Shown: positions 17,815 through 26,234, counted from the first letter of the stretch. The stretch is DNA of 64,000 bases from Segatella copri (GCF_015074785.1 NZ_CP042464.1:1798001-1862000), one strand, 5' to 3'. Numbers and translations are program-made. Notes: generated by a model from the letters alone, not told the origin.

Positions 17815-20616
17815 TTAAAGTTTGTATCTTACTCCCAGAAGGAAGGTTCTGCCATACTGATAAGTTCCCACGATGGTCTTATCGCTCTTCTGACCCTCAT
17901 ACTCCAGGTTGCTCTTGTTCACGGTCTTCAAGTATCTCTCGCGCTTGGCATCGAGCAGATTGTTTGCCTTGAAGAAGACGGAGATGCCGTTCTTGAATTG
18001 CTTCTCGGCACTCAGGTCGAGACCGAACATCGCCTTATCCCACTGGTCGGCATCCTTGAAAGGAGAAACCAGGGCAAGCTTGGTGCCCGTGAAGGAAGAG
18101 GCAAGCTGCGCATTCCAGCCATTCTCCGTATCCTTATATAATAAGGAGATGTTGGCGGTATGAGGGGCCTGGTTAACCAGCGGACGGGTCTGGGTTACGC
18201 CCGTCTTATACTCGGCACTACCCTCCTTGTACTCACGCTTCGAGGTGGTGATTTCAGAATGGGTGTAAGTATAATTCGCCTTTACTCCGAAGTGGCGGAT
18301 GTACTTGATCACATCAATTTCGAAGCCCATGTTCCTGGCATTACCCAGGTTATCCGGCATGTAGTAGGCATCGGTTCCGGCGCCAATCTTGCCATCCGAC
18401 GTTACGAACACCTGCTCTATAGGGTCTTTCAGATACTTATAGAATACGCCGGCAAGTATCTGTTCGGTCTTGCTTGGGAACCACTCCCAGCGCAGGTCGA
18501 TGTTGTCGATGCGGGCACGCTTCAGGTTTGGATTACCTTTTTCCTGATACTCCTCGCCCTGAATCTGATAAGGCACTATCTCGTAGAAGCCCGGACGGTT
18601 GATGGAGCGATAGTAAGAGAGACGCACGTTCATCTTCTTGGTTGGCGTCCACTTGACGGATGCCGATGGCAGATAATCCCAGTAGCTCTGCTCGCCCACC
18701 TGTCCCATGTTGCGGAAGTGCTGGAGCATGGTGTAAATCTGGTTGGTGTGCTCGGCACGAAAACCGGCATTCAGTTCGCCCATCTCGCTCTTCAGGGTTA
18801 CCATGGCGTAGGCTCCGCCGATGTGCTCCTTGGAATCGTAGTTGAGCTGCGAAGCCTGAGAATAAGGAGTCTTGCAAACCCAATCGATGTGAGCAAACTG
18901 GTCTATTCCGTTGCCATCCAATCGCTGCGAGATGTCGGCAGGATTGAAGATGTAAGAATAATATCTGTTGCTGCGTTCCTTTCTGCGATACTGCGCACCC
19001 GCCTTCCAGAGAGCCTCCACAGAGTTGGCGAAATGGGTTTCGTAAGAGAGGTTGATGTAACCCGCCCAGTCGGTATCCTTGTTGTGCTGGAATCGGCGTT
19101 CGGCACTCTTTGGCAGGGTCTTGGTGATGTTCTTGTCGCCTTCCCAGATGGAACCCGAAACGGCATCGCCGCCATTCTCGGCTTTTCTGCTCACGGTATT
19201 CGTCAGGGTAACGTAAGTTCTATCTGGATCTTCCTCCTTAGCCTGCGAGAATACGCCCGACCAATCTATGGTAAAATCCTTGGTAAGATGATGCGTACCC
19301 TTCAGATTGGTGGCGAAGATGCTCTGGGTGGTTGAGAGAGAGCGCACCTCATCATCCTGGGTGTAGCTGTCGGCTCCGATGTATTCGGTGTTGACGCTAT
19401 TGTTGTATCTGGTGCCCTTGGAATTGGTGCGCACATACATGTTGTACCATTCTAGCTTGTGGCCAGGCAGGGTTAAGTCGAACTTGGCATGAGCACCCGC
19501 AGTAAGGTCGTGGATGCTATAGTAGCGATGCTGCAGATTGGAAATGTACATGGCCTGCTCGCCCGAAGCCATCTTCACGGAATTGTAGGTGCGCTCGGTG
19601 CCACGGAAAACATTCTGCACACTTCCGGCAAGCATCACGCCCAGGCGGTCGTTCCAGAAGCGGTTGCCGATGCTCAGACCTCCTATGAAGTTAGGAGCAG
19701 GAAGAGAATGGCTCTTCAACTGAACAGGACCGTTCTTGAAATCGCTCATCTGCGCCTTGTAGTCTTTTCCGAAAGCCTCGTAAGGAGATTTCTTTGTATA
19801 ATCAGAGCGGTTGCTGGAAAGATAATCTCTGCCATCCTTCCAGAAATAATCACTTGCTCCGATGGCAGCATTCGCCTGAATCTGGAAGCGGGATGGGGCA
19901 TCCTTCATCACCATATCCACCACGCCGCCGGCTGCATCGCCTTCCATATCGGCAGTCAGAGACTTGGAAACCACGAGGCGGTCCATCAGATCTGAAGGGA
20001 AGATATTCAATGGGATGTAACGGTTTTTATCATCCGGACTTGGAATCTTCACGCCGTTTACCAGGGTGTAGTTGTATCGCTTGTCCATGCCTCGGAGGAT
20101 GGCGTAGGAAGCCTCGCCCGATGCATCACGCTCCATGGTTACACCCGATACACGCTGCAGAACGCTCGCCACGTTGACATCAGGCGAAAGCTGGATGCTC
20201 TGCTGGCTCATCACGTTGAGCACGTTGCCGGCATTCTTCACGGTTTCTATGGCGCTGCGGTCGCTGCGGTATTCACGATGACCGGTAACCACCACTTCGC
20301 CCAACTGCTTCAGGTCTTCATCCATCGGAATATCCACCTTGTTTTTCTTAGCTACATCCACTACCATCTCCCTGGTCTTGTACGACATGTAGGAAACGAT
20401 GATGGTAAACTTGCCTTTATCAGGCAATTCATGCAGGGTGAACGTACCATCAAGTCCGGTGGTGGTACTCACGTTGGGCAGCTCCTTTACCCGGATTACG
20501 GTTCCGATGAGGGGTTCGCCCGTTTTGTTATCCTTGACTATACCATCCAGCGTATGAGCCTGGATAGCGGAAGTTGCAGCGGCAAGAAGCGCCGCACTCA
20601 GCAAAAATCTTTTCAT
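17815..20616 (-). CDS. TonB-dependent outer-membrane receptor with CarboxypepD_reg-like N-terminal domain
   Basis: A 933-residue receptor. Signal peptide (1-20) is followed by a CarboxypepD_reg-like domain (about 21-110, LDGIVKDNKTGEPLIG), a TonB-box/plug region (LGEVVVTGHREYRSDRSAIE, then VASVLQRVSGVTMERD and GDAAGGVVDMVMKDAP) and a long beta-barrel ending in RTFLLGVRYKL with an aromatic-rich C-terminal strand. There is no SusD homologue next to it, so it is not a standard Sus pair. The overall type resembles receptors for small ligands or phosphorylated compounds. It lies between an acid-phosphatase-like gene and a beta-helix lipoprotein, 34 bp from the latter, which favours one transcription unit. 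The ligand is unknown. Confidence 0.92.
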   Translation of the reverse strand: MKRFLLSAALLAAATSAIQAHTLDGIVKDNKTGEPLIGTVIRVKELPNVSTTTGLDGTFTLHELPDKGKFTIIVSYMSYKTREMVVDVAKKNKVDIPMDEDLKQLGEVVVTGHREYRSDRSAIETVKNAGNVLNVMSQQSIQLSPDVNVASVLQRVSGVTMERDASGEASYAILRGMDKRYNYTLVNGVKIPSPDDKNRYIPLNIFPSDLMDRLVVSKSLTADMEGDAAGGVVDMVMKDAPSRFQIQANAAIGASDYFWKDGRDYLSSNRSDYTKKSPYEAFGKDYKAQMSDFKNGPVQLKSHSLPAPNFIGGLSIGNRFWNDRLGVMLAGSVQNVFRGTERTYNSVKMASGEQAMYISNLQHRYYSIHDLTAGAHAKFDLTLPGHKLEWYNMYVRTNSKGTRYNNSVNTEYIGADSYTQDDEVRSLSTTQSIFATNLKGTHHLTKDFTIDWSGVFSQAKEEDPDRTYVTLTNTVSRKAENGGDAVSGSIWEGDKNITKTLPKSAERRFQHNKDTDWAGYINLSYETHFANSVEALWKAGAQYRRKERSNRYYSYIFNPADISQRLDGNGIDQFAHIDWVCKTPYSQASQLNYDSKEHIGGAYAMVTLKSEMGELNAGFRAEHTNQIYTMLQHFRNMGQVGEQSYWDYLPSASVKWTPTKKMNVRLSYYRSINRPGFYEIVPYQIQGEEYQEKGNPNLKRARIDNIDLRWEWFPSKTEQILAGVFYKYLKDPIEQVFVTSDGKIGAGTDAYYMPDNLGNARNMGFEIDVIKYIRHFGVKANYTYTHSEITTSKREYKEGSAEYKTGVTQTRPLVNQAPHTANISLLYKDTENGWNAQLASSFTGTKLALVSPFKDADQWDKAMFGLDLSAEKQFKNGISVFFKANNLLDAKRERYLKTVNKSNLEYEGQKSDKTIVGTYQYGRTFLLGVRYKL

Positions 20617-20687
20617 CTATATCGCTATTGAAATCTTCATTCGTTTCTTTTCGCAAAAAAGCTCCTTTTACCTTTAATATAAAAGCT

Positions 20688-20762
20688 TGGGGACCAGCGA
20701 TAGAATCGCTGGGAACGGGGGCGCAAAGGGGGTAAGGCGCTTTTTACTTTTTTACCTTTTTA
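20688..20762 (+). repeat. Dispersed repeat copy 1: CCAGCGAT hairpin element plus 7-bp TTTTTAC tract
   Basis: GGACCAGCGATAGAATCGCTGG folds into a small hairpin, followed by GAACGGG, a purine-rich stretch and several TTTTTACC/TTTTTAC units. A close copy lies at about 47130-47240 in the same strand orientation. The stop codon of the minus-strand phosphatase gene falls inside the heptad tract. Confidence 0.8.
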
Positions 20763-21833
20763 CTTTTTTACCTTTAAAACCGTGTGAATGATTTTTCCAT
20801 CCTTGTCAATCATCGACATTCTCAGCTGCTTCTTATCTGCTGTAAATACAGAGAAGCCATCGGCAGGACTGCAGAACACGGTGCCATCAATAGGCTTCAC
20901 AGGACGAGCCAGAGATGAAGAGGAATTGACTACGTAGTCGATGTTATCGCCCTTCTTCTGGATGTGCTGGAAGTTGTGGATGTGACCGCAGGCATAAATC
21001 GCCACATTATTATATTTATGGAGGACAGGAAGGAGGCGCTTCTGCATGTCGAGGCGCTCATTCTCCTTCTTCGTGGTGTAGGCGTAGATAGGATGATGAC
21101 CTACCACGATGACCCAGTCTTCCTTGGCATTCTTCAGAGTTTCGTCAAGCCAGGAGAGCTGAGCCTCTGCATCCTGCTTGCAGGCATCAGGATAGATTTC
21201 CGGATTCTTGCGGTAAGAATCGATGAGGGGTGTGGTATCGAGGAAGATGACGCGCACGGTGGTTCCCTTGTGGTCGAACACCTTGGTGTAATATTTGGCT
21301 GACATCATCCAGCGGCGACTCACCTTGCCGTATTCCATAAAAGCCTGGGTATCACCACGATACTCATGGTTTCCGCAAACCGGGAACCAGTTGAGCATCA
21401 GGTCGGGATGAGAATAAACCCATTCGTAATTGGTAAGCCACAGAGGGTCCTGGGTAGAAGCCACGCCATTGAAATGGTGGATGTCGCCCACGGCAAGTAC
21501 ACATTCCGGATCTACTGTGCCCGCCATCTCGCCCATCAGTTCGGCGATAGGCTTCTGGTCGTAGTAGCCGTTGCGACCCATATCATTGGTCATGTAGAGG
21601 GTGATTTCACCCTTCAGTTTCTGCCATTCGGCAGCATTCGCCTTCCAGTTAGGATTCTGCGGAATGGCGGTTGCTGCACTCTGAGAACAGGTTGTTAATG
21701 CTGCGTTTTGAGCCTGTGCAGTCAAGCCTCCACCCAACAATAAAGCCGAAGCCAAAACTACATTAGCTACTCTACCTTTCATCATAGCAAAGCCATTCAT
21801 GCTGCTATGCTTACCCGATACTTTCTTTTCCAT
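20760..21833 (-). CDS. Secreted calcineurin-like metallophosphoesterase (tartrate-resistant acid phosphatase-like)
   Basis: A 357-residue exported protein; a hydrophobic segment at about residues 25-42 ends in AQAQNA. Metal-binding motifs occur in order: TNDMGRNG, LAVGDIHHFNG, PVCGNHEYRGD, VVGHHPIYAYTT and ACGHIHNFQHI, matching the binuclear metallophosphatase scheme and most like purple acid phosphatases of the ACP5 type. It would remove phosphate from phosphoesters in the periplasm or at the surface. The last residues, LKVKK, and the stop are encoded by a heptad repeat. Gene order phosphatase, TonB receptor, beta-helix lipoprotein on one strand suggests release and uptake of a phosphorylated nutrient. 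Confidence 0.88.
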   Translation of the reverse strand: MEKKVSGKHSSMNGFAMMKGRVANVVLASALLLGGGLTAQAQNAALTTCSQSAATAIPQNPNWKANAAEWQKLKGEITLYMTNDMGRNGYYDQKPIAELMGEMAGTVDPECVLAVGDIHHFNGVASTQDPLWLTNYEWVYSHPDLMLNWFPVCGNHEYRGDTQAFMEYGKVSRRWMMSAKYYTKVFDHKGTTVRVIFLDTTPLIDSYRKNPEIYPDACKQDAEAQLSWLDETLKNAKEDWVIVVGHHPIYAYTTKKENERLDMQKRLLPVLHKYNNVAIYACGHIHNFQHIQKKGDNIDYVVNSSSSLARPVKPIDGTVFCSPADGFSVFTADKKQLRMSMIDKDGKIIHTVLKVKK

Positions 21834-22154
21834 TTTTTCTTTATCTTACTATAATACCTTTATTAAAGATTTCCCCTTTCGGGGTAATTCCTGTTAAATT
21901 TCGGGTGCAAAGGTAAGGATATTATGTGTCAATGAGGTTACAAGGATTTTAATTAGCAGATAAAAGATACTACAATCTTATTACGGGAGTTTCCCCGATG
22001 CTTTTAGGGAAAATCATACATCAGATTATGGTTTTCCCCTTGTTGTTTTCAGCTATTCTCTCTATCTTTGCACCATCAAAAAGTTGATAGCGGCACCAAG
22101 TAGCCTCTTCAATTAAAATAAATGCAGTAATAACCCTTTAAAGAGAAGATAGTT
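21834..22154. promoter_or_regulatory. Divergent intergenic region with two promoter elements
   Basis: For the phosphatase, TACCTTTG on the minus strand (21908-21915) gives a leader of about 70 nt; no good -33 box was seen. For the plus-strand gene, TATCTTTG at 22063-22070 lies about 85 bp before the ATG, with TTGTTG near the -33 position. No other structure was recognised. Confidence 0.6.
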
Positions 22155-22718
22155 ATGAAAAGAATGATTATGACATTGGTAGCAGCATGGATGATGATAA
22201 CATCTATGAATGCTCAGAGACTGACAGACATTCAGGCAGAAGCCCGTTTTATCACAGATAAGATGGTGGTGGAACTAGGATTGAGCAGCGCCCAGCGCAA
22301 CAATCTGCTGAACATCAACTTCACCTACCTGGACGGCATCCGCAGCTATCGCGACATTGATGCCTACGGCTGGCATTACCGCAACAAGCAGCTCAAGCGC
22401 ATGATGACCGCCAGACAATGGAAGAAATTTAAGAACTCATACTATTTCTATCGCCCTATCGGCTGGCAGAATCATGTGTATGTTCACCATATTTACACCA
22501 AGTATCCAAAGCATAACTGGGGACACGACAAGCGCCGCCCTCGCCCTGAGTGCAGCTACGGAAGACCGGGATGGCCAGGCGGAACCCATGTAACTTATGG
22601 ACCAGGAAAGCCGTGCAAGCATCACAAGCACGATAAGAAGTGGAAGCACGACAAGAAGAAGTGGAAGCACGATAGAGATTGGGATGATGATGATGACGAT
22701 GATGATGATGATGATTGA
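22155..22718 (+). CDS. Small secreted protein with Lys/His-Asp repeats and poly-Asp tail
   Basis: A 187-residue protein I do not recognise. A signal peptide (about 1-20, ending MNAQ) is followed by a helical region of about 90 residues with the pattern VELGLSSAQRNNLLNINF and KRMMTARQWKKFKN. This has the look of Bacteroidota exported proteins of the LTxxQ/Spy-like sensor class, but the match is loose. The C-terminal third is basic and His-rich, with repeats around KHDKKWKHDKKKWKHD, and ends in a run of eleven Asp coded by GAT/GAC triplets. The charge switch from Lys/His to Asp suggests metal or polyanion binding. The GAT run could vary in length by slippage. It stands alone between two promoter regions. 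Confidence 0.7.
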   Translation: MKRMIMTLVAAWMMITSMNAQRLTDIQAEARFITDKMVVELGLSSAQRNNLLNINFTYLDGIRSYRDIDAYGWHYRNKQLKRMMTARQWKKFKNSYYFYRPIGWQNHVYVHHIYTKYPKHNWGHDKRRPRPECSYGRPGWPGGTHVTYGPGKPCKHHKHDKKWKHDKKKWKHDRDWDDDDDDDDDDD

Positions 22719-22772
22719 GATAATGACTGGGATGATGACTGAGATTAAGACAAACATTCGATGATAAAACAG

Positions 22773-22814
22773 AAGAAATCCAAGCTAGAGATGATTCTCC
22801 GGCTTGGATTTCTC
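22773..22814. terminator. Convergent-gene terminator hairpin
   Basis: AGAAATCCAAGC pairs with GCTTGGATTTCT over an 18-nt loop, between the stop of the poly-Asp gene and the stop of the DXS-family gene. The flanks are only moderately T-rich. Confidence 0.65.
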
Positions 22815-22843
22815 GTTAAATAAAAACTAACTATGCCGACTAA

Positions 22844-24634
22844 CTAATCATTAATTACTGACAAAACGTCTTCCACAATCTGCTCATCGAGCAGGCGATT
22901 ATCCGAAAGCAACTCCTTCACATCGTATCTGTCGTAGAGTCCCTTCCTGATGCCGCCCACCATCACCTTCATTTCTGAAGTGCCATAGTAAGAGGCGATG
23001 CGCTCTCCGAATCCGCCATCCTTCGAGCCATCCTCCAGGGTTACCACCAGCTGATGATTTGCCTTCAGGCTATCCAGCACTTCGGCATCCACCTCATTCA
23101 GATAACGGGGGTTGATGAGCGTAGCATCGATGCCCTTATCAGCCAACAGGCGGACTACATTCTCGCCCTTCTGATAGAACGAACCGGCGGCGATGACTGC
23201 CACCTTCTCGCCCTGGTGCATCACCTTGTACTTTGCCTCGTAGCCATACTCAGCATCAACGGCTTCTGACGTATGAACCACGCCATTGCTTGGCACACGG
23301 ATGGCGATAGGTTTCTTATCCTGCAGAATGCTCCAGCGGAGCATGGAGAAATACTCCTCGCAGGTGGTTGGAGCCAGATAGATGAGCCCCGGAATGCTGC
23401 AGAGCATCGGAATATCGAAAAGGCAGATGTGGGTGATGTCGTTCATCGAGTTCACTCCGCCTCCTACCACGTTGATTACGGCTGGGTTGGAATTGATGCA
23501 GAGGTCTTGCGCTATCTGGTCGTAGGTGCGCTGGATGAAGGTGCTGTAAACCGTCCATACCGGATGCAGTCCGCCCTTCGCCATTCCCGAAATCATGGCC
23601 ACAGCCTGCTCCTCGGCTATTCCCATATCGATGTGCTGATTGCCAGCCAGTTGGCGCTTATCGGCAGTAAAGCCGCCTGCGGTAGGAGTACCGGCGGTTA
23701 CGGCGATGAGGGTCTTATCCTGTTTCATCTCGCTGAGCATCCAGTCAGAGAATAAAGTGCCGTAATCCTCTGTTGGAGCAACTTCCGGGAGGGTTCCATC
23801 GGCATTCTTTCTTGGTCGGCTGCCATCTTCCAGGTTGAAAGGCAATCCCCAATGCCAAGCCTCCTTGTTGGCTACGGCTGGCGCAAATCCATGACCTTTT
23901 TCTGTGTGGATGTGAACCACGGTAGGCTTATCCGTATCCTTCACGCTCTCGAAAACCTGGATGAGTTTTTCGATGTCGTTACCCTCTTCCAGATACTTGT
24001 ATTCAAAGCCCCACGCCTTGAACCAGTTGTGCTCGCAGGTGCCGTTGCTCTGGCGCAAGGCACGCAGGTTCTTATAGATTCCGCCATGATTTTCGGCGAT
24101 AGACATTTCGTTGTCGTTCACCACGATGATGATGCCCGTGCCGAGTTCCGAAGCCTCATCCAGTCCCTCGAAAGCCTCGCCGCCCGAAAGGGAGCCGTCA
24201 CCGATAATGGCGATGATGTTCTCATCGGTACCCTTGACGTCGCGCGCCTTCTGCAAACCGGTGGCAAGACTCACGGAAGTGGAAGTATGCCCCACCTCAA
24301 AGTTATCATATTCCGGACATTCGGCAGGAGAAGAATAGCCCGAAATGGCATTCATGTCATCCACATCGCCGAGGAATCCCGCAGCTCGTCCGGTGAGCAC
24401 CTTATGCGGATAGCATTGGTGGCTTACGTCAAACACGAGCTCATCCTTTGGCGCATCAAACACGTAGTGAAGCGCCACGGTAGCCTCCACGAATCCGAGG
24501 TTTGGTCCCACATGACCGCCATACTTGCTTACACGGTTCAGCACAGCCTGTCTGGTTTCATCAGCCACCACCTGCAGCTCCTTCAAATCCAGCTTCTTCA
24601 AGTCGGCTGGCGACTTTATTTTCTCAATATACAT
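22844..24634 (-). CDS. dxs: 1-deoxy-D-xylulose-5-phosphate synthase family enzyme (divergent form)
   Basis: A 596-residue thiamine-diphosphate enzyme with DXS organisation: GGHVGPNLGFVEATVALHYVF, FDVSHQCYPHKVLTGRAAGF, the ThDP motif IGDGSLSGGEAFEGLDEA with NDNEMSIAENHGG, and a C-terminal transketolase-like domain with DMGIAEEQAVAMISGMA. DXS makes 1-deoxyxylulose 5-phosphate from pyruvate and glyceraldehyde 3-phosphate for isoprenoids and thiamine/pyridoxal. It is about 25-40 residues shorter than classical DXS. The loop after NDNEMS is condensed, and the classical GHD segment reads EEGNDIEKL. It may be a paralogue with a modified role, or the organism's DXS. It is monocistronic. Confidence 0.78.
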   Translation of the reverse strand: MYIEKIKSPADLKKLDLKELQVVADETRQAVLNRVSKYGGHVGPNLGFVEATVALHYVFDAPKDELVFDVSHQCYPHKVLTGRAAGFLGDVDDMNAISGYSSPAECPEYDNFEVGHTSTSVSLATGLQKARDVKGTDENIIAIIGDGSLSGGEAFEGLDEASELGTGIIIVVNDNEMSIAENHGGIYKNLRALRQSNGTCEHNWFKAWGFEYKYLEEGNDIEKLIQVFESVKDTDKPTVVHIHTEKGHGFAPAVANKEAWHWGLPFNLEDGSRPRKNADGTLPEVAPTEDYGTLFSDWMLSEMKQDKTLIAVTAGTPTAGGFTADKRQLAGNQHIDMGIAEEQAVAMISGMAKGGLHPVWTVYSTFIQRTYDQIAQDLCINSNPAVINVVGGGVNSMNDITHICLFDIPMLCSIPGLIYLAPTTCEEYFSMLRWSILQDKKPIAIRVPSNGVVHTSEAVDAEYGYEAKYKVMHQGEKVAVIAAGSFYQKGENVVRLLADKGIDATLINPRYLNEVDAEVLDSLKANHQLVVTLEDGSKDGGFGERIASYYGTSEMKVMVGGIRKGLYDRYDVKELLSDNRLLDEQIVEDVLSVIND

Positions 24635-24679
24635 ATTTTTATACTTATAGTTATAATTCTATGATGATTATATGATGAT

Positions 24680-24725
24680 TATAATCATGATTATATGAGG
24701 ATCATGATTTCCGGGTGCAAAGATA
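24680..24725 (-). promoter_or_regulatory. dxs-family gene promoter and 16-bp palindrome
   Basis: TATCTTTG on the minus strand at 24718-24725 is a good -7 element. Downstream in the leader, TATAATCATGATTATA (24680-24695) is a perfect palindrome within a run of ATGATTATA-like repeats, a possible operator or hairpin. Confidence 0.55.
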
Positions 24726-24800
24726 CGAAGATTCCCGAAAACACGCATTACCCCAACTACAGAAAAAATGAATGATTTTCCGGAAAACTCATCTTGGAAA

Positions 24801-25169
24801 TCAGCCTACAGCCTTATCCCTATCCTTCAGAATCACAGCCATGTTATCCAGCGCCCATTTTATCAGATGATCCATAATAGGAATAAGGGTTTCAGCACGA
24901 GGTGTGAGAGAATACTCCACTCTTGGCGGCACTTCGGCATAAGCCTTGCGGGTAACGTAGCCATCAGCCTCCAGCGATTTTAACGTGCTGGTAAGCATTT
25001 TCTGCGAAATATCCGGAATCAGCTTACGCAGGGCATTAAACCGGAGGGGACCATCCTGATGATATTTCAGGGTGTAGATTACCAGTAGCGACCACTTGTC
25101 GCAAACACGCGCCAGGACGTTACGGATGGGACAGTCCTGCACTACCATTTCTTTTATCATTTTTGCCAT
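24801..25169 (-). CDS. HxlR-family winged-helix transcriptional regulator
   Basis: A 122-residue regulator. The hallmark CPIRNVLARVCDKWSLLVIYTL at residues 13-34 is followed by RFNALRKLIPDISQKMLTSTLKSLEADG (recognition helix and dimer helix) and the wing YAEVPPRVEYSLTPRA. HxlR proteins respond to reactive electrophiles, quinones or redox state, often through the N-terminal Cys, present here at residue 13. It is divergent from a cupin gene, and repeated sequence in between makes autoregulation and control of the cupin gene likely. Confidence 0.92.
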   Translation of the reverse strand: MAKMIKEMVVQDCPIRNVLARVCDKWSLLVIYTLKYHQDGPLRFNALRKLIPDISQKMLTSTLKSLEADGYVTRKAYAEVPPRVEYSLTPRAETLIPIMDHLIKWALDNMAVILKDRDKAVG

Positions 25170-25191
25170 AATCTATCTTCTTTATATTCTA

Positions 25192-25242
25192 CTATAATAT
25201 TCTGCAATAATGTTCTGCAAAACTCTATAATATTCTGCAATA
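25192..25242. promoter_or_regulatory. Operator-like direct repeats in the hxlR leader
   Basis: The 18-bp sequence CTATAATATTCTGCAATA occurs at 25192-25209 and 25225-25242, 33 bp apart, with a partial third copy (TTCTGCAA) between them. The region starts at the predicted transcription start of the regulator. Confidence 0.6.
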
Positions 25243-25247
25243 GGCTA

Positions 25248-25279
25248 CAAAAGTAACTAATATCCGAAAAGAAACCAAA
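25248..25279 (-). promoter_or_regulatory. hxlR promoter
   Basis: On the minus strand TTTG (25276-25279) and TACTTTTG (25248-25255) are separated by 20 bp, an excellent match to the Bacteroidota consensus. Predicted transcription start is near 25241. Confidence 0.75.
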
Positions 25280-25337
25280 CATACCAAGTTAATCTAAGTT
25301 AACGCTTCATTTTTCTTTCTCCCATTCCCACGCAATA

Positions 25338-25406
25338 GTTACCTCCCGGTAACCATCTTACCCCCAAGTTCCCTCTTGCAGGAACCAGTTTTTCGCAGTA
25401 TCTTTG
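25338..25406 (+). promoter_or_regulatory. Cupin promoter with upstream GTTACC-N4-GGTAAC palindrome
   Basis: TATCTTTG at 25399-25406 has CTTG at 25375-25378, 20 bp upstream. GTTACC TCCC GGTAAC at 25338-25353 is a 6-bp inverted repeat just upstream of the -33 region, a candidate regulator site. Confidence 0.65.
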
Positions 25407-25461
25407 CAGCGCAATTCAGAAATAAAAAGAGAAATATAAACATTTAAAAATAACAGAAAAG

Positions 25462-25911
25462 ATGAAAGAAACAAAGCTTATTGCAAAGGCTGAGAACTTC
25501 ACAGCCACAGATTTTGGTAAGATGAGTGAAATCAAGGATTACACCTTAGAGTTGGGTCCTAAGATTAAGATTCCCGGAAAGGTATTCGGAGGTCAGAGCG
25601 TAAACGCTACTGGTGGCGAGTTCTCATTCCAGAACTTTGCTCCTGGCACAGAGACTGGTTTCCTCCATACTCACAAGAACCACGAGGAACTGTATTTCTT
25701 CCTCAGCGGCAAGGGCGAATTCCAGGTGGATGGCAAGGTATTCCCAGTTCAGGAGGGAAGCGTGGTGAGAGTAGCACCAGACGGCAAGCGCTCCGTTCGC
25801 AACAATGGTACAGAACCACTCGTGATGCTCTGCGTGCAGTATAAGGGCGAAACCTTTACAGCCGAAGATGCAACCGACGGCGTGATTCTGAATGATAAGG
25901 TGGAGTGGTAG
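25462..25911 (+). CDS. Single-domain cupin protein
   Basis: A 149-residue cupin. Motif 1 reads TGFLHTHKNHEELYFFLSGKGEF, giving the His-x-His, Glu metal ligands; motif 2 region is VQEGSVVRVAPDGKRSVRN. There is no signal peptide, so it is cytoplasmic. Small cupins of this kind include isomerases, dioxygenases and quercetinase-like or stress-related proteins; the substrate cannot be read. It is divergent from an HxlR regulator, a frequent arrangement in which the regulator controls an electrophile- or redox-response gene. Immediately after its stop begins a transposase remnant, so an insertion landed right at its 3' end. Confidence 0.85.
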   Translation: MKETKLIAKAENFTATDFGKMSEIKDYTLELGPKIKIPGKVFGGQSVNATGGEFSFQNFAPGTETGFLHTHKNHEELYFFLSGKGEFQVDGKVFPVQEGSVVRVAPDGKRSVRNNGTEPLVMLCVQYKGETFTAEDATDGVILNDKVEW

Positions 25912-26222
25912 GAACTACTCCACCACCATGGATTGTCCTTGAGAACGCCGATGGCAAGAAGTCATATAGGTATTTCAAGAAGGAGCATGTGGACAAGGCT
26001 GAGGTCAGACGCAAAGTTGAGTCCATACCGTTTGAAGAACGGAAGAAACGCAACAACGTAGAAGCAGCAATGTTCCAGTATGGCTTCCATACAAGAAACA
26101 ACAAGACCAGATATCGCACACTCTTTAAGCACGGCTTGCAAGCAATTGCAAGATGCGCTTGGATGAACATGCGCCGTCTTTTCTGGTTTGACTGCCAATT
26201 AAGTCTCCAAATTGCAAAATAA
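25912..26222 (+). pseudogene. Transposase C-terminal remnant
   Basis: About 100 codons in one frame resemble the C-terminal end of a DDE transposase (IS1182/IS4-like): FEERKKRNNVEAAMFQYGFHTRNN and a basic tail TLFKHGLQAIARCAWMNMRRLF. The catalytic domain and left end are absent. The segment begins at the last codons of the cupin gene, so no independent start is credible. Beyond it GCGAATAG (26235-26242) and CTATTCGC (26312-26319) form an inverted repeat that may be part of the element's right end. It marks the left border of a probably acquired block up to about 28.5 kb. Confidence 0.75.
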
Positions 26223-26234
26223 GTAGTTCAAAGA

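Noticed and set aside
18160..19335. Long plus-strand frame inside the TonB receptor gene.
   Set aside because: Antisense shadow of a clear receptor; no recognisable protein features.
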